Shown here in pieces: positions 10,357-21,043 of a stretch of 64,000 nucleotides of DNA (position 1 is the stretch's first letter; every line of letters begins with the position of its first letter). The translations under genes were made by a program, and so were the position numbers. Source of the DNA: Chalara sp. BL73 (taxonomy: Eukaryota > Ascomycota > Leotiomycetes > Helotiales); contig CAKJVC010000099.1 in the NCBI GenBank assembly GCA_918026815.1, positions 1 through 64,000 of the forward strand, written 5' to 3'. Below the pieces are notes generated by a model. That model was given only the letters and a program-made list of their open reading frames with translations. It did not search any database and was not told the DNA's origin.

Positions 10357-10818
10357 TCAACCAGTCCAGAAGGTTAACCCAGCGCTCAGTATCTCGCTCT
10401 CTTGATCCAAGGCTCTCTCTTGCTCCTGCAGATAGTGTATATACCCGATTGCCCGGTCTAGAATGCCAGCTTCCACTTCTGAATCCGTCCTCGTGCCTTC
10501 TGGTTGACTGGTCTTGTCGCATGCCACCTGCTGCTCTGATCCGAATTTGGCTATAGTGTCGCTTAATATTGCAAGCTCGCCTTCATAGGACCTTGCAGAG
10601 ATCCGCTCTGATCCCCCATAGGAATCGTTTCGAATTTCGATCCACTCTTGGCTAATGCGGTGATGCGAGAGTTCGTCTGCAACACCATTTGTACCCTTCG
10701 TACCGGAGTCGCATAATGGTTGTTTTGTTGGCGCCGAATGAGTAGACAGATCTGACGACCCTTTCGACGAGTTCCATTCACGCGAAAAAGGTCGGAGCAC
10801 GCTGCCCTGAATTCCCAT
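10357..10818 (-). CDS. Hypothetical protein with weak bHLH-like C-terminus
   Basis: A 153-residue frame whose C-terminal third (ILDRAIGYIHYLQEQERALD) resembles helix 2 and the leucine-zipper start of fungal bHLH/SREBP-type regulators. The preceding segment has Arg and Ser residues where a basic region would be, but the usual E-R-x-R core is not evident, so DNA binding is doubtful. The true 5' end may lie further upstream in spliced exons toward 11090; two other minus-strand frames overlap there. It sits between the MULE and the divergently transcribed carbonic anhydrase. It may be a real small regulator, a decayed one, or chance similarity. Confidence 0.35.
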   Translation of the reverse strand: MGIQGSVLRPFSREWNSSKGSSDLSTHSAPTKQPLCDSGTKGTNGVADELSHHRISQEWIEIRNDSYGGSERISARSYEGELAILSDTIAKFGSEQQVACDKTSQPEGTRTDSEVEAGILDRAIGYIHYLQEQERALDQESEILSAGLTFWTG

Positions 10819-11092
10819 AATCGGCGAAATTGACTACCTTTGCCATTAAAGCTTGTCGTCTTTGTCCCGAAGTCCTTGGGAGTCAAACAGCATTATAGCC
10901 TGAGGTGAATTGGACGATCCTTTCATTTGGAATTGCTCTGAAACACTTCTTGCCAGATTTTTCGTAGTGGCGTGATATGTGGTCTGATAATGTAAGCCAC
11001 TGAACCTAAAATCGAAGCCACATATCAAAGTCACCATAAAGTTATAGTTTGTCCACCCCAGGGTTCGAAAATCCTCCTTACACCAATTAGAG

Positions 11093-11789
11093 ATGGAATC
11101 TTTTCTCGCAAACGTGCGATACACCGTAGCTCCAGTATCGTCTGGCTTGATACCCTCTCTTCCAGCAAGGCAAAAGCAGCAGATTCTCTGGATCGGTTGT
11201 TCAGACAGTCAGATCACAGAGACCGATGTCCTCGATGTTTCACGACAAGAGCTTTTCATTCACAGAAACCTAGGTAACAAGCTGTCCAATGGAGACACTA
11301 GCAGCCTCAGCGCAATTGAGTTCTGCGTAGAGGACATCCAAGTATGTAGATCTTGCGCATTCCCTCACCTTGAGATCGTATGACTCTAACCGTGTTTCTA
11401 GGTGGGGCATGTCATTATCTGCGGACATTATGGTTGTGGCTTGGTCAATACAAGTGGGGATGTCAGCCCTGCCAAGGCTTGGCTCACGTAAGTGGGAACT
11501 CTTGTAATATTGGGACAACATGATCTAATTCTTTAATAGTGGTCTGAACGAATTACGAGAAGCGAATGAACACCTGTTCATGGAAGATGTTGGAGTAGAA
11601 GAACATGATCGGCGGCTGGTCGAGCTGAATGTTCTTTTACAGGTTCATTGGATCATGCAGCAGCCGAGTGTGATAAAAGCCATCCGCGAGAGGGATATGA
11701 AGGTTCATGGTTTCGTGTACAATCCTGTCCGGAGGTCATGTGTAAGGTTGGAAGTAACTTCACCAGCTTTTATAGAGCAAGTAGAGTAA
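11093..11789 (+). CDS. Beta-class carbonic anhydrase, three exons
   Basis: Catalyses reversible hydration of CO2 to bicarbonate with a zinc ion. Exons 11093-11341, 11402-11487 and 11540-11789 are joined through GT-AG introns of 60 and 52 nt, giving 194 residues, within the usual 190-230 of fungal beta-CAs. Zinc ligands are Cys36 (WIGCSDSQ), His92 and Cys95 (ICGHYGCG). The catalytic Asp38 is present, but the Arg that normally follows in the C-S-D-S-R motif is Gln40. Other family features are IHRNLGN, the region SLSAIEFCVEDIQ, RLVELNVLLQV and a C-terminal VHGFVYNP. No N-terminal targeting peptide is obvious, so a cytosolic location is likely. The ATG at 11093 is the first in frame and leaves a normal N-terminus. 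No stop or frame break was found. Confidence 0.9.
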
Positions 11790-11881
11790 GATGTAATATC
11801 GTACATGCCGTTGATATCGTAGGGTAGCTTCTCCTTCCCTCTTCCCTTGTGCCATTGGGAGATCTCTCTCTAGACTTTCTT
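11790..11881. other. Carbonic anhydrase 3' flank
   Basis: Short spacer between the carbonic anhydrase stop codon and the TA at which the pogo element inserted. Any polyadenylation signal was not identified with confidence. Confidence 0.4.
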
Positions 11882-11883
11882 TA

Positions 11884-13704
11884 AGTCCGTGCACCCCCAT
11901 ATCGAACACCCCCCCATATCGAACACCGAAATAAGCGAGTACCAACCCAACCAAAATCAATATAACTAAATAACTACTCAACTAAAATACAATCCAAAGT
12001 AGAATCAGATTCATTAGCCTCTTCTTCATTTTCCTCTTCAAGCTCAGCTTCTCCTGCAGCTATTTGTGTCTTTTTGATCTTGGCAATGTCCGCAAACTTG
12101 GAATTTGGACTAGTCCTAACTTACATTCGTTTTCTTGGTTTAGCTTTCTCTAATTGGACTTCCAAAGACTGTATTCTGTAGCTATGATCTGCTAAAACAC
12201 TTTCTTGCTTTTCAAATCTTTTTATAATTTTTCGAAACAAAAGTCTTTGTGTAAAAGAATCACTGTCTTCGAGCATTTGAAACTTAGCTACTTGAGCCTT
12301 GATTTCGGTCGATTTTCTAGGTGTAGACAGAATTTCTTGTAAGGAATCGATTGCCGAGCGTTTTTTAAAGCTTTGTGTAGCTTGTGGAGTCTTCTTTTTC
12401 GAATTACTATTCTCTAGAAGCAAAGGGCTCATAAGAGGTTTTGCCATTGATTTTGGCCATAAACCACTTGCTTTCCACCCAGCTTTAATAATCTTAGCAG
12501 ATAAAGCTTCCTTTCTAGCTTTATAGTAGCAAGCAAGAAAGTTTTGTTTCCCAATTGGGCTAGAATCAGTCAAAAGAGTCAAATAACCGACAGCTGTACG
12601 GTAGTGACTTTTAAGAGACGAAAAAACTGATAAATCCAAAGGTTGTAAAACGTGTGACGTATGTGGAGGCAAAAAAAGTAGGTGTACGTTATGCTGGTAG
12701 CATAAATACATAAAATCAGTAGTTTCATGACTACCATGACCGTCCAAAATAAGTAGCCTAGGCTCGGAAGTATAAGTTTGAGGAAGAAACACCTTTTCGA
12801 GCCATTCTACTGCCGTAGAGTCTGAAGTCCACGCGTTTTCGGTAGCTGTAAATTCCCACTCTTTATAAAGATTTAAGTCTTGTGGAAACCACTGTTGTTG
12901 GACCGATTTTCCTTTGAAAATTACTAGTGGAGAAAGAGCTTTGCCAGTAGCCGAAACACATTCGATAAATGAAGTCCACGCACGAGAACCAGGTTGTTTT
13001 TTTTGAATAGAGCGTCTTTCAGAGCTTCCTACTACTAAGCCATTTGCTCCTACACCTTCCATAATACCAGATTCGTCCATATTATGTCGATTTTCGGGCT
13101 TAATACTTGCAATGGCCGGGATATTTAGTCGTTGGAACCAAGACTTAATTATAGGAGTTGTAGCACCATTAACACGTACAGAATCGATATTCCGAGCCCT
13201 TTTTGTCCGGAGAATAGGATTACGCCGTAAAAAGCCTTCCATCCAACGTTTCCCTAGCTCTTTTTGGTCTCCTTTAATTGTAAGAAGTCGGCTCGCAAAT
13301 TGCCGAATTTGGCCATGAGTTAAAGGAACACCTAGTGCTTCTTGAGCCAAAATCCAAGCAGCTAAGTGATCCTCTTGCACCTTTGATAGCCTCTGTTGAC
13401 TTTCAGAAGCTAAAGTATGCCTCTCACGACCATTGTTGCGATTTTGTAGTGTACTTAATGGAACCCCCCATTCCCGACTAGCTAGTCTTAAAGACTTCCC
13501 ATTTCTGACATCATCAAGAGCCGTAAGCAAATCCTGTTCAGTGTATCGATGCATAATCACTTGAAGATAAAGGGATTCAAATTTGAAATGATACAAATTA
13601 GAATTGGTCTAATAATGAAATATTTTACGGAAGTGGCGGTCTGGAAATTCGCTTATTTCAGGTGTTCGATATGGGGGGGTGTTCGATATGGGGGTGCACG
13701 GACT
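11884..13704 (-). mobile_element. Pogo/Fot-type DNA transposon, near-autonomous
   Basis: Flanked by TA (11882-11883 and 13705-13706). Both ends begin AGTCCGTGCACCCCCATATC and contain two tandem copies of CCCCCATATCGAACACC, so the terminal inverted repeat is about 50 bp with a doubled binding motif. The inner edge reads AATAAGCG, similar to the inner edge of the deleted element at 3661-4635. The 1821-bp length is typical for a complete Fot-like transposon. It carries one transposase gene on the minus strand. Confidence 0.93.
12121..13554 (-). CDS. Pogo-type DDE transposase
   Basis: Cuts and pastes its own element. The ATG at 13554 is chosen because the parallel remnant at 3777 starts at the same point (M-x-x-Y-T-E); an upstream ATG at 13596 would add 14 residues. 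From this start there are 477 residues: psq-type helix-turn-helix (about 5-45), CENP-B/Tc5-type DNA-binding domain (about 50-125), then DDE_1 core. Catalytic Asp residues are D160 (HNMDESGI), D271 (LLILDGHGS) and D307 (LQPLDLSV), a DD35D spacing. The frame ends ...KPRKRM then TAA; the frame beyond the stop stays open for about 48 codons to 11974 and continues TSPNSKFADI, which the paralogue at 4440 also has. So the native protein was probably longer and this TAA is a late nonsense change in a charged tail. Confidence 0.92.
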   Translation of the reverse strand: MHRYTEQDLLTALDDVRNGKSLRLASREWGVPLSTLQNRNNGRERHTLASESQQRLSKVQEDHLAAWILAQEALGVPLTHGQIRQFASRLLTIKGDQKELGKRWMEGFLRRNPILRTKRARNIDSVRVNGATTPIIKSWFQRLNIPAIASIKPENRHNMDESGIMEGVGANGLVVGSSERRSIQKKQPGSRAWTSFIECVSATGKALSPLVIFKGKSVQQQWFPQDLNLYKEWEFTATENAWTSDSTAVEWLEKVFLPQTYTSEPRLLILDGHGSHETTDFMYLCYQHNVHLLFLPPHTSHVLQPLDLSVFSSLKSHYRTAVGYLTLLTDSSPIGKQNFLACYYKARKEALSAKIIKAGWKASGLWPKSMAKPLMSPLLLENSNSKKKTPQATQSFKKRSAIDSLQEILSTPRKSTEIKAQVAKFQMLEDSDSFTQRLLFRKIIKRFEKQESVLADHSYRIQSLEVQLEKAKPRKRM

Positions 13705-13706
13705 TA

Positions 13707-14230
13707 TAACTCAGCTCTTGTACTGTACAGTATTCTGGCGAAGCGCAAAGGCATACTTCATTTCAAGACGAGACTGGTAATTATTGCACTGATGACAATA
13801 GACATTCTGCAAGCCATCCGGCAGCTGACGCTTAAAAGGTGACAGATTGTGTGACCGCATAAGATTTACTGCATAGAGCGAATCTGCTGTAAGAATCTTC
13901 AGGTGCTGACAAGTAAGGTGTCCACAGTCAGCGCCGCCAGCTCGAAGTGAAGTCCTGAGGGCAGGGTCTTCGCTGAGCATGATACAAAGTGAGTATTTTT
14001 CCTTGTCGGGCAGACTACAGCAACTCGACTATCTATCGCTTCTATCTGTGCCACGGGATGCTGACTGTATTTTTGCTTGAATATCAAAGTGAGTCACTAG
14101 AGAAGGAATCTTAGCTTATGGTGAATTATGGAGTGAGAGATGGACGTATTGTTGATACAGGTAATATAATAATAATAATGAAGTACAGAAACGTCAAGCA
14201 ACATGCCACAGAGCTAATGATCTAGATCTA
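13707..14230. other. Intergenic, no gene recognised
   Basis: Short frames on both strands show no recognisable domain. A Cys-x2-Cys and Cys-His pattern is visible in one minus-strand frame (13711-13980), but the frame is short and overlaps nothing conserved that I can name. Confidence 0.4.
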
Positions 14231-14232
14231 TA

Positions 14233-16088
14233 TTACCAAAGCATCCATGGCGTCAATTTGTCGTAGTCATACTCCGATACATCATACAACAAAAATGTGT
14301 TGTTGATCAGTGATCCAAGCGACTTAATTGCCTCATATCGGTACGCCATTGATCTTGGTGACGCAATTATTTGGTGTCCTACACCGCTGATCCGCCTTGA
14401 ATGACGCTTGTCAATATCGTTACAAACCTCTGAGAGCTTCAAAAGTGCCTGCGTGTAGTACCCAGCGGCGTTGGGACGGTTGTGGGTTATGGAAATTAGT
14501 TCCAAAAGAGTTTCTCTTGAGCTCAGTGTTGACTTAGGTCCTCATAAGAAACAAATTTACTCACTTAGCATCTGGTAATTGTCCACAACGATGCTGCAAG
14601 CTCGCAACTAGATACAGGGATACACAAGTCTTCAAGCCACGGCCGAAAAATTTCTTACGAACATTCAAGGCAGCTAAACTCAATTCCAGAGCCTCTTTTG
14701 GTCGGTTTTGTGCCAGCCGAATTCGACTAAGTAGAACCACATCTCTGGATGAGCATATTTGTTAGCGTATTGGATCCACAGCAAGCAACATTATATATAC
14801 CCAGAAAAGCGCGGATTCTTAGAATCTAGGAAGTCCTTATCAGTGAAATCTTTGATTGATGGGCACTTCTTAAGCGTTTCCTCCGAAGCATCTGGCAGTC
14901 CCCTTCGGAGGAAAGTACTAAGCATATTGCTATATGAATTTCCAATGCGATGACTCTGATTGTTGAGGCGGATATCTATGGCCTGCCATCCATATTCCTC
15001 GGCTAATCGAGCTCATACATTTCGGTATAGGAAAGAGAGATCGCATTGAGACTGGAGCCGATCAACTCATCATGAGGGTCCAAGATGTTATATCTAATGG
15101 CCAGTGCATGGCGGAAAGATATCAGCACTGCCTTAGGCTTATTGAAATCCAGGTTATGAAGCCCTTGAGTGTAAGAGCACCGGCAAATGCAAGGGAACAC
15201 TTGTCAGCAATGATGCTAAGTGCAGTATCCATAAACATTGCTGCGGTGGGGTACCCCCCTCGCTCATACAAATTCAATTCCTATAAAAAATAAGTCATCT
15301 CGCCAGATAAAAGAGATTCAGTGTATATATCAGGTACTGTACACCGTAGAATGAGCTCGGCGAACGCCTCGATATCAGTACCGTCTTTGCGATGATCGGC
15401 AAGCAGCCTAATCATGTGACCAACATGGAGGATGCATTGATGGCATTCGTCGCCCCAGGTGGCGAAGTGATGAGAGGCCACAATATGCCACGTATTCGGA
15501 AAAGTAGAACTCAAAAGTGAAGTAACGAGGTTAAATAACCTGACATTTTCGACCTTAGAATTCCTCCTCTTCATGATCGATTGCGCAAGGGGATGAATGT
15601 ATAGGGCCTCGTCCATCAATGACCGAGCGATTAACGCTAACCGAAGCAGTCTGTCCTGCGCATCTGAAAAAGCTGCCAGCTTGTTAGCAATCCATTATAT
15701 CTTATAGTGGATGGACATTTATCTTACTTGCTAGGATCTTGAAGGAAGTCAAGTTCTCCAAGACATGCCTTCTGAGCACCCCGCCTCAACAGCGATTCAG
15801 AGATGTCGCTGGGATTAAGAGTGTTGATGGATTAAAAAAGATCAATAGCTTCTGTAGCTTGAGAGCATTTCCTGAAAGGCTATAAACAGCGCCTTCCGTT
15901 GTCGAACTGAAGCTGATAGTTGCATCCTTACGGCTAGATAACCGTTGCTCAATAATCTCAAATGTGATCTTCTCATATGAATGAAGAAAGCCTTCCAAGG
16001 TAAGAGCATGAAGGACAATGTATCGGCAAATCTGCCTAATCGCTAATGTAATGTGTGCAGAATTGTTCTCCCGTAGAGAGCTGATCAA
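14233..16088 (-). pseudogene. NLR-like (NB-ARC/TPR) gene, decayed C-terminal half
   Basis: Reads on the minus strand from the end of an NB-ARC-associated region (LTLEGFLHSYEKITFE; FFNPSDI, restored only in another frame) into a chain of tetratricopeptide-like repeats and ends LTPWMLW, as do many fungal NB-TPR STAND proteins known to me. Introns are retained, for example 15337-15281 (57 nt) and 14564-14516 (49 nt). Lesions: a 17-bp duplication-like insertion near 15820-15835 that shifts the frame, and a one-base loss near 15148 that shifts it again before HALAIRYNILDPHDELIG. The P-loop and Walker B part of the NB-ARC is not recognisable upstream. Such proteins act as intracellular receptors, often in non-self recognition. 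This copy cannot encode one. Confidence 0.8.
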
Positions 16089-16299
16089 AGAGATGTCCTG
16101 GGCTCAGAAGACTGACGTTGGGTGGGCAGATAATACGTATTGGGCCAATATCCGCCATATCGCTATTGGTAGCTCCTAGTGCTCGGAGTTCGTATCTTTG
16201 CGATGCTGTTTCTCTTGCAGGTGAACAGTCACAAACTCGTTTCCTTATGAACCCCGCAACCGCAACGCTAGCAGGAGTATCCTGGCTCGGTGACCACGC

Positions 16300-18130
16300 C
16301 ACCCATCTGTTGTGGTATTCTTCTCACAGTGTTCAGCAGCTACTTAGCTAGTCAGTGAAGGAGCCAGGAAGACGTTTTGTATTCTCGTTCACAGAACTTT
16401 AGGGTTTGCGATGTAGACCACGGTGGTGATAGCGGGAATAGCCGCAGATAGCCGAAAGAGGAGAAATGATGTATGTCGTGGTGCTAGTTATGAAGCCAAG
16501 GATGGTAGTAGGCGTGATGGTGGTGATGCAATCGCGTAAATTGTTGCAGACGGTGACCAAATACCGGTAGAGCAGTATCCAGGAAGCTGAGCGCGTAAAG
16601 CAAGCCATACAGAATGAAACTGGTTAATCTAAGTAGCCAGCTGTAATAACTGTATCAACTTTGCAACTTTGCATAATGTATTGTGGAACGTGGCTGGGAT
16701 CTGTGTCGAATTGAAAAAACCTGGCACTTGCCACTTGCAAAATATGCTTTCCAGGGGCAAATTACATTGAGACAGATCCTTTTGGTTACACCTTCCGTTC
16801 CTACTGGTAGTAATTTGAGGAGGATTAGGACCATAGGCCGTGCAAAATCCCAGGTACCGATCCTTTGAAGCTTTGAAGGGTCGATCCAAGATGCAGTGGG
16901 TCATGCTGAGATTTTTGTCCGCTATCAATATCGAGCTAGATGGGAAATAAACCCTAGATTGGATGATCAACGAAAAGAGAGCCAGAGGATCCGGTACAGG
17001 AATGCCATGAACAAGGGATTTGGAATCTATTGATATAGGATTTGGTTATTTGTTTTACAGAATATTTGAACGGCACGCTCCAAGGAAGATACAGAGGTCG
17101 ATTTGAGCCCACTGGTATGGGCAGGAATTGCCAAGCATTGATGTAGGAAAGATGAAGCCAGGGATCATCCGCAATAGAGCAAATAAATCGTGTCATTGTA
17201 CCATGGAAATTGCCATTAACGGTTTCCGGAATAAACCCTTTTTATCTGACAACCTAGCTAGATCGAATCACAATCCAATTGTGGTATGTAGATGGTCGTG
17301 ATATCTCCGCGAACACAGAATATCGGTCAAGAACAGGAGCAGTAATGACATTCAGGTCGACTAGGAACCCTCTCTACGGTATCCACTGGAAACTGCGCTG
17401 GCCATCCTTGGCAGCATTCTAAGAAATCCAAGGCAGCATGTCCGGAAGCAGTGTATCGAGTCCTGGTAGTTGATGTCTAAGCCCAGTACCATACTAATGG
17501 GAGGGAGACATATGGAGAGCCGCCTGGAATCGTTGCCAGCCAGCAGTATTGAAAGGATCCATTAGGTAGACAAATTTGATTGCGAGTGAGGTGAGGTGCA
17601 GACTTCTTCTACGTCTCCAGAGAAACCGCATCTATCGTATTCATGTCGAGTCAGCCATTCCCTAAGAAATCAACCGATTCACCAAAACATACAAAATTAT
17701 TGCATCAACCAGATCACTTCATTGGTTCCATGGTGCTTTAGATGGGATTCTCAGATTCCAGCTATGGATAAGATTAGCCACTGGTATTGTAGAGAATCAG
17801 ATGAAATATTAAACCCACTGCAATGCTAGCTAGTAATGAACTCTAGACCCAGTTGATCTATGATCGGCTAAGCCATGCAAATTCGAGGTGGATAAAGAAG
17901 TGGCAGTAACTAATTGGTAAAGTGCTAAGAGTAATGACGGGCATCCAATAAGTTTTGTGTTCCATGAAGCTTCACAAATGGACAGTAAGGTGGTGATTCG
18001 GAAGGGATATAGAAAAACCATCTCTCGGTTGTCAGCCCTGAGAATCTAGAGAAAGCCCAGCGGAAAGCCTCGACTGCGGAATCCAGGCTGCAATCACTGC
18101 CTTAAAATGCAAATGGAACCTCAATCTTTG
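16300..18130 (-). pseudogene. Possible decayed coding region of unknown family
   Basis: Minus-strand reading shows long stretches of protein-like composition broken by stops, for example HLSYINAWQFLPIPVGSNRP near 17100, ITAPVLDRYSVFAEISRP near 17320-17370 and SHVPQYIMQSCKVDTV near 16690. I do not recognise the family. No start codon, splice pattern or catalytic motif could be fixed. It may be one old gene or parts of two. Confidence 0.3.
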
Positions 18131-18225
18131 CTTAATCAGATCGCTCTCATTGGATGGCCATGCTCTTTCTTGCCGAATGTGGTCACCGATGGCAACTTCG
18201 TCGATTGTGGCGCTCGATAGCCACC

Positions 18226-19110
18226 GTTCTTAATTACACCACCCACCATCAACACCACACGAACACCCTCACCAGCAGCAACGCCTCTGCCACAAGCAAC
18301 ACCTTTACCAATAGCAATATCGCCTCCGCCACCAACAGCGACCACAAAGAACCCCTCAGCAGCAACACCTCCGCCACTAGTACAACAAACCCCTCAGCAA
18401 CATTACCACCACCATCCACAAAGGTACCTTCATCAGCACCAGCACTTCCGACATCAACAACACCAACTGCCGCAGAGATACCTCCACCATCACAAACAAC
18501 AACTTCACGAACCAACGAACCAAACCTTCACGAACCAAACCTTCACGAACAAAATCTTAACGAACACAACCTCCACAAACAATACCTCCTACTACCGCCA
18601 GTGACACCTTCGACTCCGCGAACACACAGCATCACCTTCGCCAACAACAATGCCACTCTTACCACCTCCGCCAACAAACACAACACCCACAATAGAAACA
18701 CTTCCTTCACCAGCAGAAAACAATCTCCAATAGCAATGCCTCCTGCGCCAGCTATGCCGCTATCAGCAACACCACTCCACTAACACCTCTACCCTCTACT
18801 AACAATAATAGCTCCATCATCAGGGTCACCCTCATCAGTAGCTACACCACCACCACCAACGACACAGTCACAGCTAGCAGCACTAGCAACGCTATCTCTA
18901 CAAGCACAGCAGTACAAGAAACACTGATTCCGTCAGCAACAGCTCTGGCAGCACTATTGGCAACAGCAACTCCACCTCTAGGTCCATCGGCAACAGTAAT
19001 ACCAACCCCGCCGGCGGCAATACTAAGCAAGCAACAGCAGTAACAACGACCCCGCCTCTGGCAGCAATGACTCTACGCAGCAATCAACTGACAGCAGCCC
19101 TCGTCTTAAT
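18226..19110. repeat. Long C/A-rich (G-poor) low-complexity tract
   Basis: About 880 bp in which the plus strand is built from degenerate ACC, CAA, AGC and ACA triplets with few G. A 15-bp unit close to CTTCACGAACCAAAC repeats at about 18503-18580. The plus strand reads as Ser/Thr/Asn/Pro-rich and the minus strand as Val/Gly/Ala/Leu-rich. Both are by-products of trinucleotide composition. An expanded and diverged microsatellite is the simplest explanation. Confidence 0.8.
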
Positions 19111-20050
19111 TGCGGTTGGGTTGTGCAGCTCTGGTATTCTCGTCCATGAGAGCTGATCAGATATGCCGGAGCCTGCACCTACAGGGAACGATAACGTAGC
19201 ACGATAATGTAGCACGATAGCTTCCAATGAGGTTCTGCGGGACCTACCTTGATATCAGATTTGTATCCAGACAGTGCCGGGCTCTAATATCCATTCCAAC
19301 ATATAAACATCTGTCTGACTGGCTTACCATCTATATGGGACCTTACCATGCGAAGCCATCCTAATGAAGCGAAATATCTGGAGGAGTACTAAGATATTGA
19401 CTGATTCACCAACCTAAAAGTTTGTTTCTCAGGTATCCCGGAGCCGAAGACATCGATCGCCACTACGATCGCACCAACTCTCTCTTCTTCAATCTTGGTT
19501 GCACTTTATAATTATTTATGCTCAATACAGTTTCTAATTACAATATCCCTTCCTGGCAGCCAATGTAGGCTTGTTGTCAGTAGGTGTGGAGGTAGGAGGA
19601 AAACAAATTTACAACACTGCTAGATAGCATGTCACCATACACCTAGTGTTGGGGATGTAACAGAGTTAGATGGGTCTATGTGATATACATAACAGTATCT
19701 TCAAGAGGAAAGAGCAGTTGTAGAGTGTGGCGCCGTAGAGCGTCGCGCAGTTAAGTTCGCTTCCGAGTCTCCCATTTCCCCAACAGTGAAATCCTGACAC
19801 CCAAAGTGACAATCGTCGGCCTGCGATGTGCGTTTTTGAGTTCTTCCAAATCAATTCTGTTTCCACCGATTAATCCACTCCAAACAAAACACAGCTGCCA
19901 TGTACAAACTTTGAATTTTTTCATTCATCTACAGACAGACTCAGACAAGGCCTCCAGGCTTTATTGGACCTCCATGTCGCAAGTACAAAAGATGCTTGAC
20001 GGTATACGACAGGTCAAGTACGTCACCAACGTCTGCGCGTCTGGTAGTTG

Positions 20051-20121
20051 CTAATCGTCGGTTCTCTCCTACGGCCTTTCGGACCTTAGGGTTAGGACCG
20101 TAGGAGAGAACCGACGATTAG
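20051..20121. repeat. Perfect 24-bp inverted repeat with 23-nt loop
   Basis: The arm CTAATCGTCGGTTCTCTCCT plus ACGG (20051-20074) is followed by a 23-nt spacer and its exact reverse complement (20098-20121). The spacer contains CTTAGGGTTAGG, which includes the fungal telomere unit TTAGGG. As RNA it would form a very stable hairpin on either strand. Confidence 0.9.
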
Positions 20122-20979
20122 ACACCGACGGCCATCGAGGATATCTAAACTTATTCAATTGGCCAATACTCCGCACTCTGTTCATCCAGCCACCAAAAAT
20201 TCTGGCTGGGTGCCTGGTAGAGGGATGTTCTGTGCGCATGCTTGCCCCGCCATGATCTCGGAGGGGAGAAGTGTTTAGGAATTGGGCCAGGCGTTGGTGA
20301 CAAAGGCTGTGTTATCAGTACAATCTCCTGTGACTCTGTGAGAATGGGAAGAGGAAAGAGAACGAGGGACTGGCACACTTGAAGGGCAGTGGCCGACAGC
20401 AGCGGACATAGAGATCTCAGAGCCTTGAGAGCCGCAAAGACAGCCCTTTCGCACGAACACGCCAAGTGCCAATCCTGAGGCTCGCCTCAACATGATGTGA
20501 GCGCGTCCAGAGGTGGATGAACTCACCCGAAGATGTCTCATGTCTATCCCGAGGTATGCAAACACACTAATTGCTTGTCCAGTCTACACTTCATCTTCCT
20601 TCCTCATCTTCCTTCCCCTTCTATGCCCATTGCAGACCCATTCGCCTCTGGCAGGGCAACGCGTTAGTAGTGTGGTACGGTTCATCCATCCGTACTGTGA
20701 TGGCTACAGAAGCAGAGATCAAAAGTAGACGGCTTTATGTTTCCTTTTACCTCGTGTCCGTAGCCGTCGCTCATTCTCATGCCTCGCTTTATCGTCCCAT
20801 TATGTGAAAAAGCTGGCGGCTGCGTTGCTGCGCCTTCCCAGATTCTGCTATGTTGTGTTGTACTGCGCGGAACTGCTTGTGGTTATGTCGACCATCTTAG
20901 AGCCCTCTTTCTAAGCTTGCCTCTGCCTCTGCCACTGCCCTCTGCGGTCTGCCTCTTCAACTTCGCGAACCCTCCAGCC

Positions 20980-21043
20980 ATGTCTTCCGCGCTATATGTC
21001 TTCCGCGCTATATGTCTTCCGCGCTATATGTCTTCCGCGCTCT
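20980..21043. repeat. Short tandem repeat, 16-bp unit, four copies
   Basis: ATGTCTTCCGCGCTAT occurs three times exactly (20980-21027) and a fourth time with one change (21028-21043). Because 16 is not a multiple of three, any frame through it shifts by one base per unit. Confidence 0.9.

Noticed and set aside
12113..12124. GTAAGTTAG at the pogo transposase stop as a tiny intron
   Set aside because: Nine bases is far below any spliceable intron; alignment with the paralogue explains it as a base substitution to TAA.
18154..18783. Ser/Thr/Asn-rich 209-codon frame and the antisense Val/Gly-rich frames
   Set aside because: All frames on both strands are open because of triplet low complexity; no start context or conserved part.
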